Assembly: GCA_965219705.1 (NCBI GenBank)
Contig: OZ244789.1
Span: 1,984,001 to 2,048,000, forward strand
Length of the DNA stretch: 64,000 nucleotides
Source of the DNA: JAJECS01 sp965219705
Lineage (GTDB): Bacteria > Chloroflexota > UBA11872
Direction: 5' to 3'
This document shows positions 51,885-61,452 of this stretch, piece by piece. The first letter of the stretch is position 1, and every line of letters begins with the position of its first letter. The notes under the pieces are model-generated. The model was not told the origin of the DNA. It was given only the letters and a program-made list of their open reading frames with translations, and made no database searches. The translations under genes were made by a program, and so were the position numbers.

Positions 51885-52105
51885 GGCCGGACTGCGACGA
51901 CTGATCCGGTTGCTGATCGAACCCATCGGACCGTCGCGCGCCGATCCAGCACCTCGCGGCCGCCGGGCGCACGTGCCAGCGCGGGGCGCCTGGGAGTCGG
52001 CCTGCGGCTGGGAAGCGCGCTGGAACGCGTGGCTGGCCAGTCCCTCCAGCCCGATTTGGCGGGGCGACGGCGAAGAGCCCAACCGCCCCCGGGGCTAGCC
52101 GTTCC

Positions 52106-53152
52106 TCAATCGAGCGTGATGTCGAGTGACGCGGCGGTGTCCACCAGGCTCTGCCACACGTCGTCGTGCAGCGGAATCCCATCACGCTCGCGCTGCTCGC
52201 GGGTGCGCGCTTCAAGGTCGCCGGGCGCCAGTACTTCAGTGAACCCGGGTGCCGGCTCCGCCGCGTGGACTTGGCCGACCAGTTGGGCTGCATTGCCCAG
52301 GTAGGCGTCCATGTCGCGGAACAGGTCGGCCCGCGCAATCAGCATCGTGACGCCCTGGTGGCGCATGATGGCGCCGCCGCGCGCCTCCTCGGCGTAGTCG
52401 TCGGACCCGGAGAAGACGCGCCCCAGGAACTCCGCGGCCATCATCAGCGCGTAGCCCTTGTGCGCCCCAAACGGCAGATGGGCGCCGCCGTCGAAGAAGT
52501 CCTGCGGGTCGGTGGTCGGGTTGCCGGCGGCGTCGACGATCGCGCCGGGCGGCAACGTCTCACCGCGCAGTTGGGCGTTGACCACCTTCACTCCGGAGAG
52601 CGCCGTGGTTGCGAAGTCGAACATCATGGGCGGCGCGTCGGCGACGGGAAAGCCCATCGCGATCGGGTTGGTGTGCAGCACGCGCGTCCGTCCGCCATAG
52701 GGCACGGTCTGCGGGTCGATGGCGCCAAACCCGCCGGCGCAGACCAGCGAGACCATGCCCTCCGCCGCGGCCATCTCCACGTAGTGGCCCAGCCGTCCGA
52801 TGTGGTGCGATTGCACGATGGATACCAGCGCCACCCCAGTCGCGCCCGCCTTCTTGATTCCAAGTTCGGCCGCATACTTCGCCGCCACCTGCCCGAACGT
52901 CCAATTGCCGGTGACAAGCGCCCCGGCGTCGAGCTCACGCAAGGTCTCCGGTCGCGCGCGCGGCAGCAGTTCGTCGGCCCTGATCGCGTCGATATACCCC
53001 GGAAGCTGAGTGACCCCGTGGGTCACGACGCCGCTCATGTCGGCGATGACCAGGTGCTCGGCCACGTCGGATGCGTTCACGTCCGAAGCGCCGCCGGCGC
53101 CCAGGATGTCCAGCACGATCTGTCGCAGATCCTCCGCCTGTTTCGTGACCAT
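52106..53152 (-). CDS. Ldh-family (malate/L-sulfolactate-type) oxidoreductase
   Basis: The 348-residue protein belongs to the type 2 malate/L-lactate dehydrogenase family: DMSGVVTHGVTQLPGYIDAI with the catalytic His, VSIVQSHHIGRLGHYVEMAA, VPYGGRTRVLHTNPIAMGFP, and PFGAHKGYALMMAAEFLG. Members use NAD(P) on malate, sulfolactate, ureidoglycolate or 2,3-diketogulonate. Substrate unknown. It stands at the left of the catabolic block, with the amidohydrolase 120 bases upstream on the same strand. Confidence 0.9.
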   Translation of the reverse strand: MVTKQAEDLRQIVLDILGAGGASDVNASDVAEHLVIADMSGVVTHGVTQLPGYIDAIRADELLPRARPETLRELDAGALVTGNWTFGQVAAKYAAELGIKKAGATGVALVSIVQSHHIGRLGHYVEMAAAEGMVSLVCAGGFGAIDPQTVPYGGRTRVLHTNPIAMGFPVADAPPMMFDFATTALSGVKVVNAQLRGETLPPGAIVDAAGNPTTDPQDFFDGGAHLPFGAHKGYALMMAAEFLGRVFSGSDDYAEEARGGAIMRHQGVTMLIARADLFRDMDAYLGNAAQLVGQVHAAEPAPGFTEVLAPGDLEARTREQRERDGIPLHDDVWQSLVDTAASLDITLD

Positions 53153-53272
53153 GGCTTCGCCCTCGCTCCAGCGCTTGCTACGTCGGCCCGCTACTGATGG
53201 TGCGCGATAGCGCGTTTGGCCGCCACGTCTACGTCAGCGGCCCGTGGCTTGGGTGATCCGCGGGTCGGCCTC

Positions 53273-54109
53273 TCACTCGAGCCCCAGCAGCTCCAGCGAG
53301 TTGCGATGGATGATGCCGTCGATCACGTCGTCCGGAATCTTCGGCAAGCTCGTGCCCTCCACCTGATCGTTCAGGCGGCGCATATCGTCCATGCCTTCCT
53401 GCGGCGTCCAGAGCGGGAAGTCGGAGCCAAAGAGCAGCTTGTCGGCCACGCCCCACTCGATCATCAGCACCAGCGCCTCCCAGGCCTGGTAGGGCCGGAC
53501 CCAGCCCCCGCCGGATACATCGGCGTACACGTTGGCGTGCTTGCGGATGACCACCGCGCAGTCGCGTTGCCACGGATGCGCCATGTGCGCGATCACGAAC
53601 TTCAGGTCCGGGAAGGCCTGCGCCACCTCGTCGATCAGCAGCGGATGGCTGTACTTGAGGATTGCCCGCGGATTCGGCTGCGTGCCCATGTGCGCCAGCA
53701 TCGGCAGCCCCAGGCGCTGCGCCTTCTCGTACAGCGCGAAGTACACGGGATCGGCAGGATTGAAGTGCGCCAGCGTGGGATAGATCTTGATCCCGCGCAG
53801 GCCAAGGTCGACGCCGCGGTCGATCACGTCGAGATAGCCGTCCTCGGTCGGATCGATGCACATGAACCCGATGAGCTTGTCCGGGTCCTTGGCCACCCAG
53901 TCGGAGGTGAATTCGTCAGGACTCAGCATGCCGCACGCCAGGGCCCGCACGCCGAAAACGATGGCCCGGTCCACGGCGCGCATCGCCTCGGCATAGGTTT
54001 CGAACGGCAGCGGCTGCATGGGCGCATACCCCGCCCGCACATCGGCCCGGCGGGATGCCGCGCTCACGTGATCCGGCTGCAGACAATGCGTGTGGACGTC
54101 GATGATCAT
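53273..54109 (-). CDS. Amidohydrolase-2 family protein, paralogue 1
   Basis: The 278-residue protein is a small metal-dependent hydrolase: IIDVHTHCLQPDH (His-x-His), LRGIKIYPTLAHFNPADP (metal Lys/strand), MLAHMGTQPNP (His), FVIAHMAHPWQRD (His) and LLFGSDFPLWTPQEG (metal Asp). The family includes carboxylic-acid decarboxylases and C-C hydrolases. By my count about 40 of 278 residues differ from the protein at 58.7 kb, roughly 86% identity with equal length, so the two are recent duplicates. ATG 54109 starts both at the same residue. Confidence 0.9.
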   Translation of the reverse strand: MIIDVHTHCLQPDHVSAASRRADVRAGYAPMQPLPFETYAEAMRAVDRAIVFGVRALACGMLSPDEFTSDWVAKDPDKLIGFMCIDPTEDGYLDVIDRGVDLGLRGIKIYPTLAHFNPADPVYFALYEKAQRLGLPMLAHMGTQPNPRAILKYSHPLLIDEVAQAFPDLKFVIAHMAHPWQRDCAVVIRKHANVYADVSGGGWVRPYQAWEALVLMIEWGVADKLLFGSDFPLWTPQEGMDDMRRLNDQVEGTSLPKIPDDVIDGIIHRNSLELLGLE

Positions 54110-54184
54110 GGGGATTCCTGCCTTGCTTGTGCGTGCGTGCGTTTCCTGGGCACTACAACCCTTACGCCTTGACAACGGTAGCGG

Positions 54185-57100
54185 TCATGCTGGCGGCGTG
54201 GTGCGGCCGTCGTCGTAGCCCCAGCACGTCACCGTGCCGTCGGTGCGCAGACCGCAGCTGTAGCTCTCGCCCAAGACCACCGAGGCAAACGCGCCGCCTG
54301 GTGGTGCTGCTTCGCCTTCGTCATTGTTTCCCCAGCAGGCTACGGTGCCGTCGGTACGCACGCCGCAACTGTGGACGGAACCAGCACTCACTGAGGTGAA
54401 CCTGCCGTCAGGCGGCGAGGCCTGACCAACGAAATTCGATCCCCAACACACCATCGTCTCGTCCACCCGCACGGCGCACGTGTGTGAGCCGCCGGCGCTC
54501 AGCGATGTGAACCGGCCGGGCGGCGGCCGTGTCTTGCCGGCGTCGCTATTGCCCCAACAGGCCACGGCCCCGCCCGTGCGAATGCCACATAAGTGGTTCC
54601 GCCCGGCGCTGACCGCAACAAAGGTGCCGCCCGCGAGCGGCGGCGGGCCCGACGAGCCCAATCCCCAGCACTCGACCGCACCGTTGGTGCGCACGCCGCA
54701 GGCAAAGCCAGACAGCCCGCCGCCGATGCTGATCGAGGTGAACGTGCCGGTGGGCGGAGTGGCTTGGCCGTCGTCGTCGTTGCCCCAGCATTCGACGCTG
54801 CCGTCGGGTCGGAGCCCGCAGCCGAAGCGCCAGCTGAGGGCAACAGAAGCGAAGGCGCCGAGCGGCGGGGTTGGCCTGCCGAATTCGCGGCGGCCCCAAC
54901 AGAGAACCGCAGCATCGCTGCGAACGCCGCAGGTGTGAGCCGAACCGGCGCTCACCGAAATAAAGGTGCCCGACGGCGCGGCAACTTCGGCGAAAACGTT
55001 CGATCCCCAGCACGCCACGGTCCCGTCGGCGCGCACACCGCACGTGTGGTCGGCGCCGGCGCTGACCGACATAAACGTTCCGGATGGGGGCGTGGCCTGG
55101 CCGTGGATGTCACTTCCCCAGCAGACCACCGCTTCGTCGGTTCGCAGGCCGCAGGTGTGTCCACCCCCAGCGCTCACGGAGATGAAGGTTCCCGCGGGCG
55201 GCTCCGCCTGGCCCGCGTAGTTGCCGGAATAGCTGCTGCGGCCCCAGCAGGACACGGCGCCGTCGGCGCGGACGCCACACGTGTGCCAGCCCCCGGCGCT
55301 GAGCGAGGTGAAAATCTCAGCCGGCGGTGTGGCCTGGCCGCTGAAGTTCAATCCCCAGCACTCGACCGAGCCATCGGGGCGTATGCCGCAGGTGTGGCCA
55401 GAAAAGGTTCCGCCGGCGCTGATCGAGGTGAATACGCCCGACGGCGGCTCGGCCTGGCCGTAATCGTTTTCACCCCAGCAGGCGACGGTCCCGTCGGGGC
55501 GCACGCCACAGTTGTGCCTGGCCCCGGCGCTGATCGAGGCAAAAACACCAGCCGGGGGCGTGGACTCGCCATCGAAGTTGGATCCCCAGCACTCGACTGC
55601 GCCGTCGGTTCTGAGACCGCAGGCGTGGGCCCACCCGTCGCTGACTGCTGCGAATTCACCCATTGGGGAGAACAGCTCAGCACCAATGCCGCGTCCCCAG
55701 CACTCGGCCGTGCCGTCGGGGCGGATGCCGCACGCGAAATAGTCGTGGGCGCTTAGACTCGCGAATGTGCCCGACAGCGGCGTTGCGCGGCCGTCGTCAT
55801 AGCCCCAACACACGATTTCGCCGCTGACTCGCAGGCCGCAGGAGTGGTCGTCTCCGGCCGAGACCGAGTCGAACTGACCCGGCGGCGGCGTAGACTGGCC
55901 GGAATCGTCGAATCCGCCGCAGGCGACGGTGCCGTCGGTGCGCACCGCGCACAGATGGAAGTCACCGACGCTGACGGACCGAAACGCACCTGGCAGCCCT
56001 TTCACAATTCCCGAACCGCCCCAGCAGATCATGGAGTCGTCCGTGCGTACTCCGCATGTCCGGCCCAGTCCCGCACTGACCGTGACGAACGTGCCGGGCG
56101 GCGTGGCTTCTTCAACGTCGTCGTGTCCCCAGCATTCCAGGGAGCCGTCCGTGCGCACCCCGCAGCTATGCCTGAGACCGGCAGTGACGGCGGAGAATGT
56201 GCCCGGTGGCGGCGTCGACTCGCCCTCGGCGTTGTTCCCCCAGCAGGCCACGGTGCCGTCGGTGCGCACGCCGCACGAGTGCGCGCTCCCGGCGCTTACG
56301 GACTGAAACGTACCGGAAGGCGCATTCAATCGATCATGGAAGTTCACGCCCCAGCAGGCGATCGTTCCATCAGTGCGCACGCCGCACGTGTGGACCGAAC
56401 TGGCGCTGATTGCAGTGAAAGTCCCAGCTGGAGGGTCGGCTTGGCCCCGAATCGTTCCATAGCCATTGGTATTGCTGCCCCAGCAGGCGACGGTGCCATC
56501 GGCGCGGATGCCGCACGTATGGCGGCTGCCGGCGCTCACCGCGATCCAGCCGCTGGACGTGGGGGTTGGCGGAGTTGGCGGCGCCGGGGGCGTGCCCAGC
56601 GAGAACACTGGCAACGCCGCCACGTCGTCGGCCAGCACCGGCGCCTTGGCAGCATCCGGGATGATGACGTTGCTCAGCTTCTTGACCTTGTCGGGCACGT
56701 TTTGCAAGTTCACGCGCCCGACGGTGGTCCCCGGCGCGGGCACGTTCCAGATCACGAAGACCGTCCGCTGGGCGCGCAGCATCTGCAGGCCTTGCGGGTG
56801 GCCGTTGACCTCCCGTTCCTCGTAGCGGATGGGGAGCCCGTAGAGATTCAGCCAGTCCGGCTCACTCAAGAACCGCTCCTTGATCGCCGCGTTCTGGTCC
56901 AGCAGCGCCAGGTGGTTGCGGGTGATGGTGGCGAAGCTCGCGCCCCGGTCGGCTTCCAGCACCTGATGCGGCGGCACGTTGGGTAGCTCGACCTCGGGGT
57001 AGCGGTTCGCCAGCACGTCGAGGGTGTTGTAGTAGTTCATGCGCGCCTTGCCGGGGTCCCACTGGAGGATCACCTTCTGAAAGGCTTGCAGCGTGAAGGG

Positions 57101-57424
57101 TCCGTTGACCCAGCGCTGGCTGATTGGATAGCCGATGGCCTGGAGGTCGCGCTCGCGGACGAAGTCCCACAGCGGCACGTCGCCGGCGTTGGTCACCGCG
57201 AAGCCGTCGTTGGGGTCGGTCGTATCTCCGCCGGTGATGGTGAAGAGACAGCCGTCGTCGAGGGCAACGCCCGCGCATTCCAGCGCCGCAGCCGACTGGT
57301 GCGGGACAGGCGTGGCCAGCGCGGCAACGGCTAGCGCAGCTGCAACGACGATTGACGCAACGATCCGCGGCAACCGGCGGCCGCCGCGAGTCAGAAGTCC
57401 CGCCCGCATACCTGAGCCGCCCAT
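54185..57424 (-). CDS. Secreted RCC1-like protein with 21 tandem repeats
   Basis: ATG 57424 starts a signal region (RIVASIVVAAALAVAALATP). Residues to about 300 form an unknown domain (LWDFVRERDLQAIGYPISQR, VILQWDPGKARMNYYNTLDV) seen in Chloroflexota extracellular proteins. I count 21 repeats of 35-42 residues with the pattern GxFxSVSAGxxHTCGVR then DGTVACWGxNxxG and a Pro-rich turn. This is the RCC1/BNR propeller pattern with a conserved Cys pair per repeat, probably three seven-bladed propellers. An adhesive or binding role outside the cell is likely; ligand unknown. Confidence 0.88.
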   Translation of the reverse strand: MGGSGMRAGLLTRGGRRLPRIVASIVVAAALAVAALATPVPHQSAAALECAGVALDDGCLFTITGGDTTDPNDGFAVTNAGDVPLWDFVRERDLQAIGYPISQRWVNGPFTLQAFQKVILQWDPGKARMNYYNTLDVLANRYPEVELPNVPPHQVLEADRGASFATITRNHLALLDQNAAIKERFLSEPDWLNLYGLPIRYEEREVNGHPQGLQMLRAQRTVFVIWNVPAPGTTVGRVNLQNVPDKVKKLSNVIIPDAAKAPVLADDVAALPVFSLGTPPAPPTPPTPTSSGWIAVSAGSRHTCGIRADGTVACWGSNTNGYGTIRGQADPPAGTFTAISASSVHTCGVRTDGTIACWGVNFHDRLNAPSGTFQSVSAGSAHSCGVRTDGTVACWGNNAEGESTPPPGTFSAVTAGLRHSCGVRTDGSLECWGHDDVEEATPPGTFVTVSAGLGRTCGVRTDDSMICWGGSGIVKGLPGAFRSVSVGDFHLCAVRTDGTVACGGFDDSGQSTPPPGQFDSVSAGDDHSCGLRVSGEIVCWGYDDGRATPLSGTFASLSAHDYFACGIRPDGTAECWGRGIGAELFSPMGEFAAVSDGWAHACGLRTDGAVECWGSNFDGESTPPAGVFASISAGARHNCGVRPDGTVACWGENDYGQAEPPSGVFTSISAGGTFSGHTCGIRPDGSVECWGLNFSGQATPPAEIFTSLSAGGWHTCGVRADGAVSCWGRSSYSGNYAGQAEPPAGTFISVSAGGGHTCGLRTDEAVVCWGSDIHGQATPPSGTFMSVSAGADHTCGVRADGTVACWGSNVFAEVAAPSGTFISVSAGSAHTCGVRSDAAVLCWGRREFGRPTPPLGAFASVALSWRFGCGLRPDGSVECWGNDDDGQATPPTGTFTSISIGGGLSGFACGVRTNGAVECWGLGSSGPPPLAGGTFVAVSAGRNHLCGIRTGGAVACWGNSDAGKTRPPPGRFTSLSAGGSHTCAVRVDETMVCWGSNFVGQASPPDGRFTSVSAGSVHSCGVRTDGTVACWGNNDEGEAAPPGGAFASVVLGESYSCGLRTDGTVTCWGYDDGRTTPPA

Positions 57425-57462
57425 GATCCCCGGAATCCCCAAAAGGAGTTTACGCCGTCACC

Positions 57463-58662
57463 TCACCGCAGCTCGTCTCGCCCTTTGAACGACGGCACGT
57501 TCAGCCGCAGCGTGGGTCGGTGCAGGTCGTAGAGGTCCATCGGTTGGTAGGGATGATCCTTGGCGGCCTCCTCGTTGAACTCCACGCCCAGGCCCGGCCG
57601 GTCCGGAATCTCCAGCCAACCGTCTTCCACCTTCAGCGGGTTGGCGCACACCTCGAACCGCCAGGGCTCCGGCGGGAAGTGCTCGAGGGTGAGGAAGTTG
57701 GGGACGCAGGCCGCCATCTGCACCGCCGAGGCGTAGGACACCTCGCCGTTGGGGTTGTGCGGCGCGAACGCGGCGTAGTGCGAGTCCGCGATGGCTGCGA
57801 TCTTGCGCGCCTCCAACATCCCGCCGCAGTGGGCCATGTCCGGCTGCACGATATCGGCGCCCCCGCGCGCCAGCAGCTGCTGGAAGCTGAAGATGGTGAA
57901 GAGGCGCTCACCCGTGGCGATCGGAATGTTGAGCTTGCTGCGGACGTAGGCCATGGCGTCCAGGTCTTCGTGGGGTATGGGTTCCTCGAAGAAGCTGATG
58001 TTGTATTCCTCCACCGCCTTCCCCGCCCGCACGGCGTTGCCCACGGTGTTGAAGATGCCGTTGCAGTCGATGTAGAGGTCGATGTCGGGTCCCACGGTCT
58101 CGCGCACCGCGCCCACGGCCTCGACACCGGTGTTGAGAATGTTGTTGTCCATGCGATAGAAGTCGATGCCCTCGCGGCCGCCCCATGGGTTGAACTTCAT
58201 CCCCTGGACGCCCAGCTTCAGCGCGGCCTTGGCGGCCTCGGCCATCTGCTCCGGGCTCATGCCCTGCCGGTACCAGGCGTTGGCGTAAAGCTTCACCCGG
58301 TCGCGCACGCGCCCGCCCAGCATCTCGTAGACGGGCACGCCGAGCGCCTTGCCCTTGATGTCCCACATGGCCGTCTCGACGCCGCTGATCGCGCTCGTCA
58401 GCACCGCGCCGCCCCCGTAGAACGCCCGCCGGTACAGCTCCTGGAAGTGCTTCTCGATCTCGAACGGGTCCTTGCCCATGAGATAGCGCTTCAGCTCATG
58501 CACGGCGGTTTCGGCCGTTGCCGACCGGCCCTCGAGGGTGGCTTCCCCAATGCCGTGCAGGCCGTCTACGTCAGTCTCGATCTTGACGATCAACCAGTTG
58601 CGCCACGACCCGCCGACGAGAAAGGTCTTGATGTCAGTGATTTTCCTTGGTCGCATGGGCAT
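57463..58662 (-). CDS. Mandelate racemase/muconate lactonizing family protein, second copy
   Basis: The 399-residue enolase-superfamily enzyme has the capping domain (SAISGVETAMWDIKGKALGV), and a barrel with metal ligands in DLYIDCNGIFN (Asp), SFFEEPIPHED (Glu) and IATGERLFT (Glu), and the His in AAFAPHNPNGEVSY. It fits galactonate-dehydratase-like acid-sugar dehydratases. Compared with the copy at 12.1 kb it is only distantly similar. It lies between the RCC1-like gene and the second amidohydrolase on the same strand, probably one transcription unit with that hydrolase. Confidence 0.9.
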   Translation of the reverse strand: MPMRPRKITDIKTFLVGGSWRNWLIVKIETDVDGLHGIGEATLEGRSATAETAVHELKRYLMGKDPFEIEKHFQELYRRAFYGGGAVLTSAISGVETAMWDIKGKALGVPVYEMLGGRVRDRVKLYANAWYRQGMSPEQMAEAAKAALKLGVQGMKFNPWGGREGIDFYRMDNNILNTGVEAVGAVRETVGPDIDLYIDCNGIFNTVGNAVRAGKAVEEYNISFFEEPIPHEDLDAMAYVRSKLNIPIATGERLFTIFSFQQLLARGGADIVQPDMAHCGGMLEARKIAAIADSHYAAFAPHNPNGEVSYASAVQMAACVPNFLTLEHFPPEPWRFEVCANPLKVEDGWLEIPDRPGLGVEFNEEAAKDHPYQPMDLYDLHRPTLRLNVPSFKGRDELR

Positions 58663-58730
58663 GCAGCTCCTTGGCGAGAGTCGCCGGATTCGCGGTGGTG
58701 GTTCGGGCCTGGCTTAGAAGAGTCCGCCGA

Positions 58731-59567
58731 TCAGTCGAGCCCCAGCAGCTCCAGGGTATTGCGGTGGATGATTCCCTCGATCACGTCGTCCGGGATTCGC
58801 GGCAGGTTCGTCCCCTCCACCTGCTCGTTCAGGCGGCGCATCTTCCCCATGCCCTCCTCGGGCGTCCAGAACGGGAAGTCTGAGCCGAAGAGCAGCTTGT
58901 CGGCCACGCCCCACTCGATCATCAGCACCAGCGCCTCCCAGGCCGAGTAGGGCCGCACCCAGCCCGCGCCCGAGACGTCGGCGTAGACGTTGGCGTGCTT
59001 GCGGATGACGACCGCGCAATCGCGCTGCCACGGATGCGCCATGTGCGCGATCACGACTCTGAGGTCGGGGAATGCCTGCGCGACTTCGTCGAACAGCAGC
59101 GGGTGGCTGTATTTCAGGATCGCCCGCGGGTTCGGCTGCGTGCCCATGTGCGACAGGATTGGCAATCCCAGTCGCTGGGCCTTCTCGTACAGGGCGAAGT
59201 ACACCGGATCGGCCGGGTTGAAGTGCGACAGCGTCGGATAGATCTTGATCCCGCGCAGCCCGAGATCGACGCTGCGATCGATCTCGTCGAGGTAGCCGTC
59301 CTCGGTCGGGTCGATGCCCATGAAGCCGATGATCTTGTCCGGGTCCCTCGCCGCCCATTCGGCGGTGAAATCGTTGGGGCTCAAGGCGCCGCTGGCCGCG
59401 GCGCGCACCCCAAAGACGATTGATTTGTCAACGACCCGCATGGCCTCGGCATAGCTTTCGAACAGCAGCGGCTGCATGGGCGGGTACCCCGCCCGCTCAT
59501 CGGCCCGGCGAGAGGCGGCGCTCACATGATCCGGTTGCAGGCAGTGCGTGTGGATGTCGACGATCAC
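58731..59567 (-). CDS. Amidohydrolase-2 family protein, paralogue 2
   Basis: This 278-residue hydrolase is about 86% identical by eye to the copy at 53.3 kb and has all the same metal motifs (IVDIHTHCLQPDH, ILSHMGTQPNP, VVIAHMAHPWQRD, LLFGSDFPFWTPEEG). Changes cluster in residues 45-83, near the likely substrate side, and several replace Cys by small residues. It sits beside an enolase-superfamily gene and downstream of the ABC importer, so it may act on the imported compound. Confidence 0.9.
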   Translation of the reverse strand: MIVDIHTHCLQPDHVSAASRRADERAGYPPMQPLLFESYAEAMRVVDKSIVFGVRAAASGALSPNDFTAEWAARDPDKIIGFMGIDPTEDGYLDEIDRSVDLGLRGIKIYPTLSHFNPADPVYFALYEKAQRLGLPILSHMGTQPNPRAILKYSHPLLFDEVAQAFPDLRVVIAHMAHPWQRDCAVVIRKHANVYADVSGAGWVRPYSAWEALVLMIEWGVADKLLFGSDFPFWTPEEGMGKMRRLNEQVEGTNLPRIPDDVIEGIIHRNTLELLGLD

Positions 59568-59619
59568 TGGAAATCCTTCCGTGCTAGCGCGTGCGATCCC
59601 TGCCGCAGCGTCAGAACCC

Positions 59620-60477
59620 TCATCCCTTGACGGCGCCGGCGGTGATTCCCCGCACGAGCCCTCGCTGTAAGAACAGCACGATGATGAAAATCGGAACCGC
59701 CGAGAGCGTCGAGGCCGACATGGCCACCGCCCAATCGGTAGCCGTCTGCTCCGCCGTGAACGTCGTGCTCACGCCAATCGGCAGCGTCTTGATATCCGAC
59801 GTTGTCGTGAAGACCAGGGCGAAGAGAAACTCATTCCACGAGAGAATGAAGGCAAAGAGCGCCGTCGCCACGATTCCGGGCACCGAAAGCGGCAGAATCA
59901 CCCGGAATAGCGCTCCCAAACGGCTTGCGCCGTCCACCATTGCCGCTTCCTCGAGATCGCGCGGCAGCGACTGAAAGTAGCTGCGCAGCAGCCAGAGGCA
60001 GAACGGCACCGAAAACGTCGTATAGGTGATGACGAGCGCGATCAGATTATTCGCGAGATTCAGCGTGACCACGATTTTGAAGAGCGGGATCAGCAGCAGC
60101 ACCGACGGAACCGTGTAGGTGAGCAGGACAAACCGGCCCAGCACTTCGCTGCCGGGAAACCGGAGCCGGGCGAGGCTATAGGCCCCGAGCGTGGCGATGG
60201 TGACGGAAACCGCGGTCGTCGCCGTCGCCACGATCATGCTGTTCAGGGCGAACCTCAGGAAGACCGGGTCGAATGCCACGACGGCCAGGTGGTCGCCGAC
60301 GAATGCGCGAGGGAGGAGGATTTCCCCAAGATCTCGCCTGAGGAACGTCTCCACGGGGCTGATCGACCCCACGATCATGAAATAGATGGGAAAGACGGCG
60401 ATGAACGAAAGCACCAGGCCGAGAAGGGCCCGGGGTCGGTGGTTGGCCCGCAGGGCCTTGGCAACCCGCGCCATCAT
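59620..60477 (-). CDS. Carbohydrate ABC transporter permease (MalG type)
   Basis: The 285-residue membrane protein has six helices and the EAA loop EEAAMVDGASRLGALFRVIL that docks the ATPase. Its N-terminus (LGLVLSFIAVFPIYFMIVGS) is typical of MalG-like subunits for sugar uptake. Its start overlaps the MalF-type gene stop (ATGA). The ATPase is missing from the operon, as in many CUT1 systems that share one. Confidence 0.93.
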   Translation of the reverse strand: MMARVAKALRANHRPRALLGLVLSFIAVFPIYFMIVGSISPVETFLRRDLGEILLPRAFVGDHLAVVAFDPVFLRFALNSMIVATATTAVSVTIATLGAYSLARLRFPGSEVLGRFVLLTYTVPSVLLLIPLFKIVVTLNLANNLIALVITYTTFSVPFCLWLLRSYFQSLPRDLEEAAMVDGASRLGALFRVILPLSVPGIVATALFAFILSWNEFLFALVFTTTSDIKTLPIGVSTTFTAEQTATDWAVAMSASTLSAVPIFIIVLFLQRGLVRGITAGAVKG

Positions 60478-61385
60478 CGCGCCTCTTCCTCGACCCAGCC
60501 GACGCGGAGCATGAACACTGACAGCAGGACGACCAGCACCACCATCACGGCGGCGATGGCGGAGCTCATGCCGATGTCATATTCACGGAAACCCGCCGTA
60601 TACACCCGCATCGGCAGCGTCAGGGTCGCTCGCGCCGGTCCCCCGCCGGTTAGGAGATACACCATGTCAAAGGAGTTGAAGGTCCAGATCGTGCGCAGGA
60701 CCAGCACGATGACGAGGACGTAGCGCAGCGCCGGCACCGTGATGTGGCGGAACATCTGCCACGGTGACGCTCCGTCAACCTTTGCGGCCTCGTACCAGTC
60801 CTCGGGGATCGTCTGCAGGCCCGCCAGCAGCACCAGGAAGGTCCATGGCAGCCCCTTCCAGACGTAGACGGAGATCAGCGAGATCATGGCCGTGGTGCCG
60901 TTGGAGAGCCAGGCAATCGGCTCGTTGATGATGTGCAGCAACTGTAGGAACGCGTTCACCGGCCCAAACTGTGGATGGAGCAGCCATATCCACACGAAGG
61001 CCGTCACGAACGACGGGATCACCCAGGGCAGGATGTTGAGGGTTCGGAAGAGCCCGCGGCCGCGATAGCTGGCATTCACCGCCAGAGCGATGATCATGCC
61101 GATGACCACCTCTCCGGCCACGGCCCCGGCCGTCAGCACGATGCTGTTGACAACGACTTTCCAGAAGTCGCCATCGGTCACCAATCGCCTGAAATTGTCC
61201 AGGCCGACGAACTCGGTTGGGTCGTTTGGCCGCAGCAGGCTCTCGTCGAAGAACGCCAGCCACATCGTCGAGATCATCGGGTACAGCACGACGGCGGCAA
61301 TGAGCGCGACGGTGGGCAGGAGCAACCCTACGCCAAGAAGCTGCTCCGAATTGCGCAGGCTGAGGCGTCGAATACCCGACCTCAC
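60474..61385 (-). CDS. Carbohydrate ABC transporter permease (MalF type)
   Basis: The 303-residue protein has six membrane helices, LLPTVALIAAVVLYPMIST near the start, and the EAA motif YEAAKVDGASPWQMFRHITV. It pairs with the MalG-type subunit. It starts with GTG and follows the binding-protein gene after 67 bases. CUT1 family; sugar or polyol substrate not known. Confidence 0.93.
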   Translation of the reverse strand: MRSGIRRLSLRNSEQLLGVGLLLPTVALIAAVVLYPMISTMWLAFFDESLLRPNDPTEFVGLDNFRRLVTDGDFWKVVVNSIVLTAGAVAGEVVIGMIIALAVNASYRGRGLFRTLNILPWVIPSFVTAFVWIWLLHPQFGPVNAFLQLLHIINEPIAWLSNGTTAMISLISVYVWKGLPWTFLVLLAGLQTIPEDWYEAAKVDGASPWQMFRHITVPALRYVLVIVLVLRTIWTFNSFDMVYLLTGGGPARATLTLPMRVYTAGFREYDIGMSSAIAAVMVVLVVLLSVFMLRVGWVEEEAR

Positions 61386-61452
61386 CGATGTATGCAGGAG
61401 GCGGGCCCGCGGTTAGCGCTGACGGCCCGCCTCCGAATCTGGACCCGTTCGA

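Larger units (their letters stand above)
51607..52105. other. Repeat-bearing gap upstream of the MMPL gene
   Basis: The 500-base gap contains two family A palindromes and GC-rich sequence. A 128-residue open frame at 51712-52098 on the plus strand includes the tell-tale repeat translation VIPAKAGIQ twice and is judged non-coding. ACAATTG near 51701 might be part of a promoter but no full pair was found. I see no other gene. Confidence 0.5.

Noticed and set aside
51712..52098. 128-residue open frame with two copies of VIPAKAGIQ
   Set aside because: VIPAKAGIQ is the translation of the family A palindrome, so the frame is a by-product of repeat insertion.
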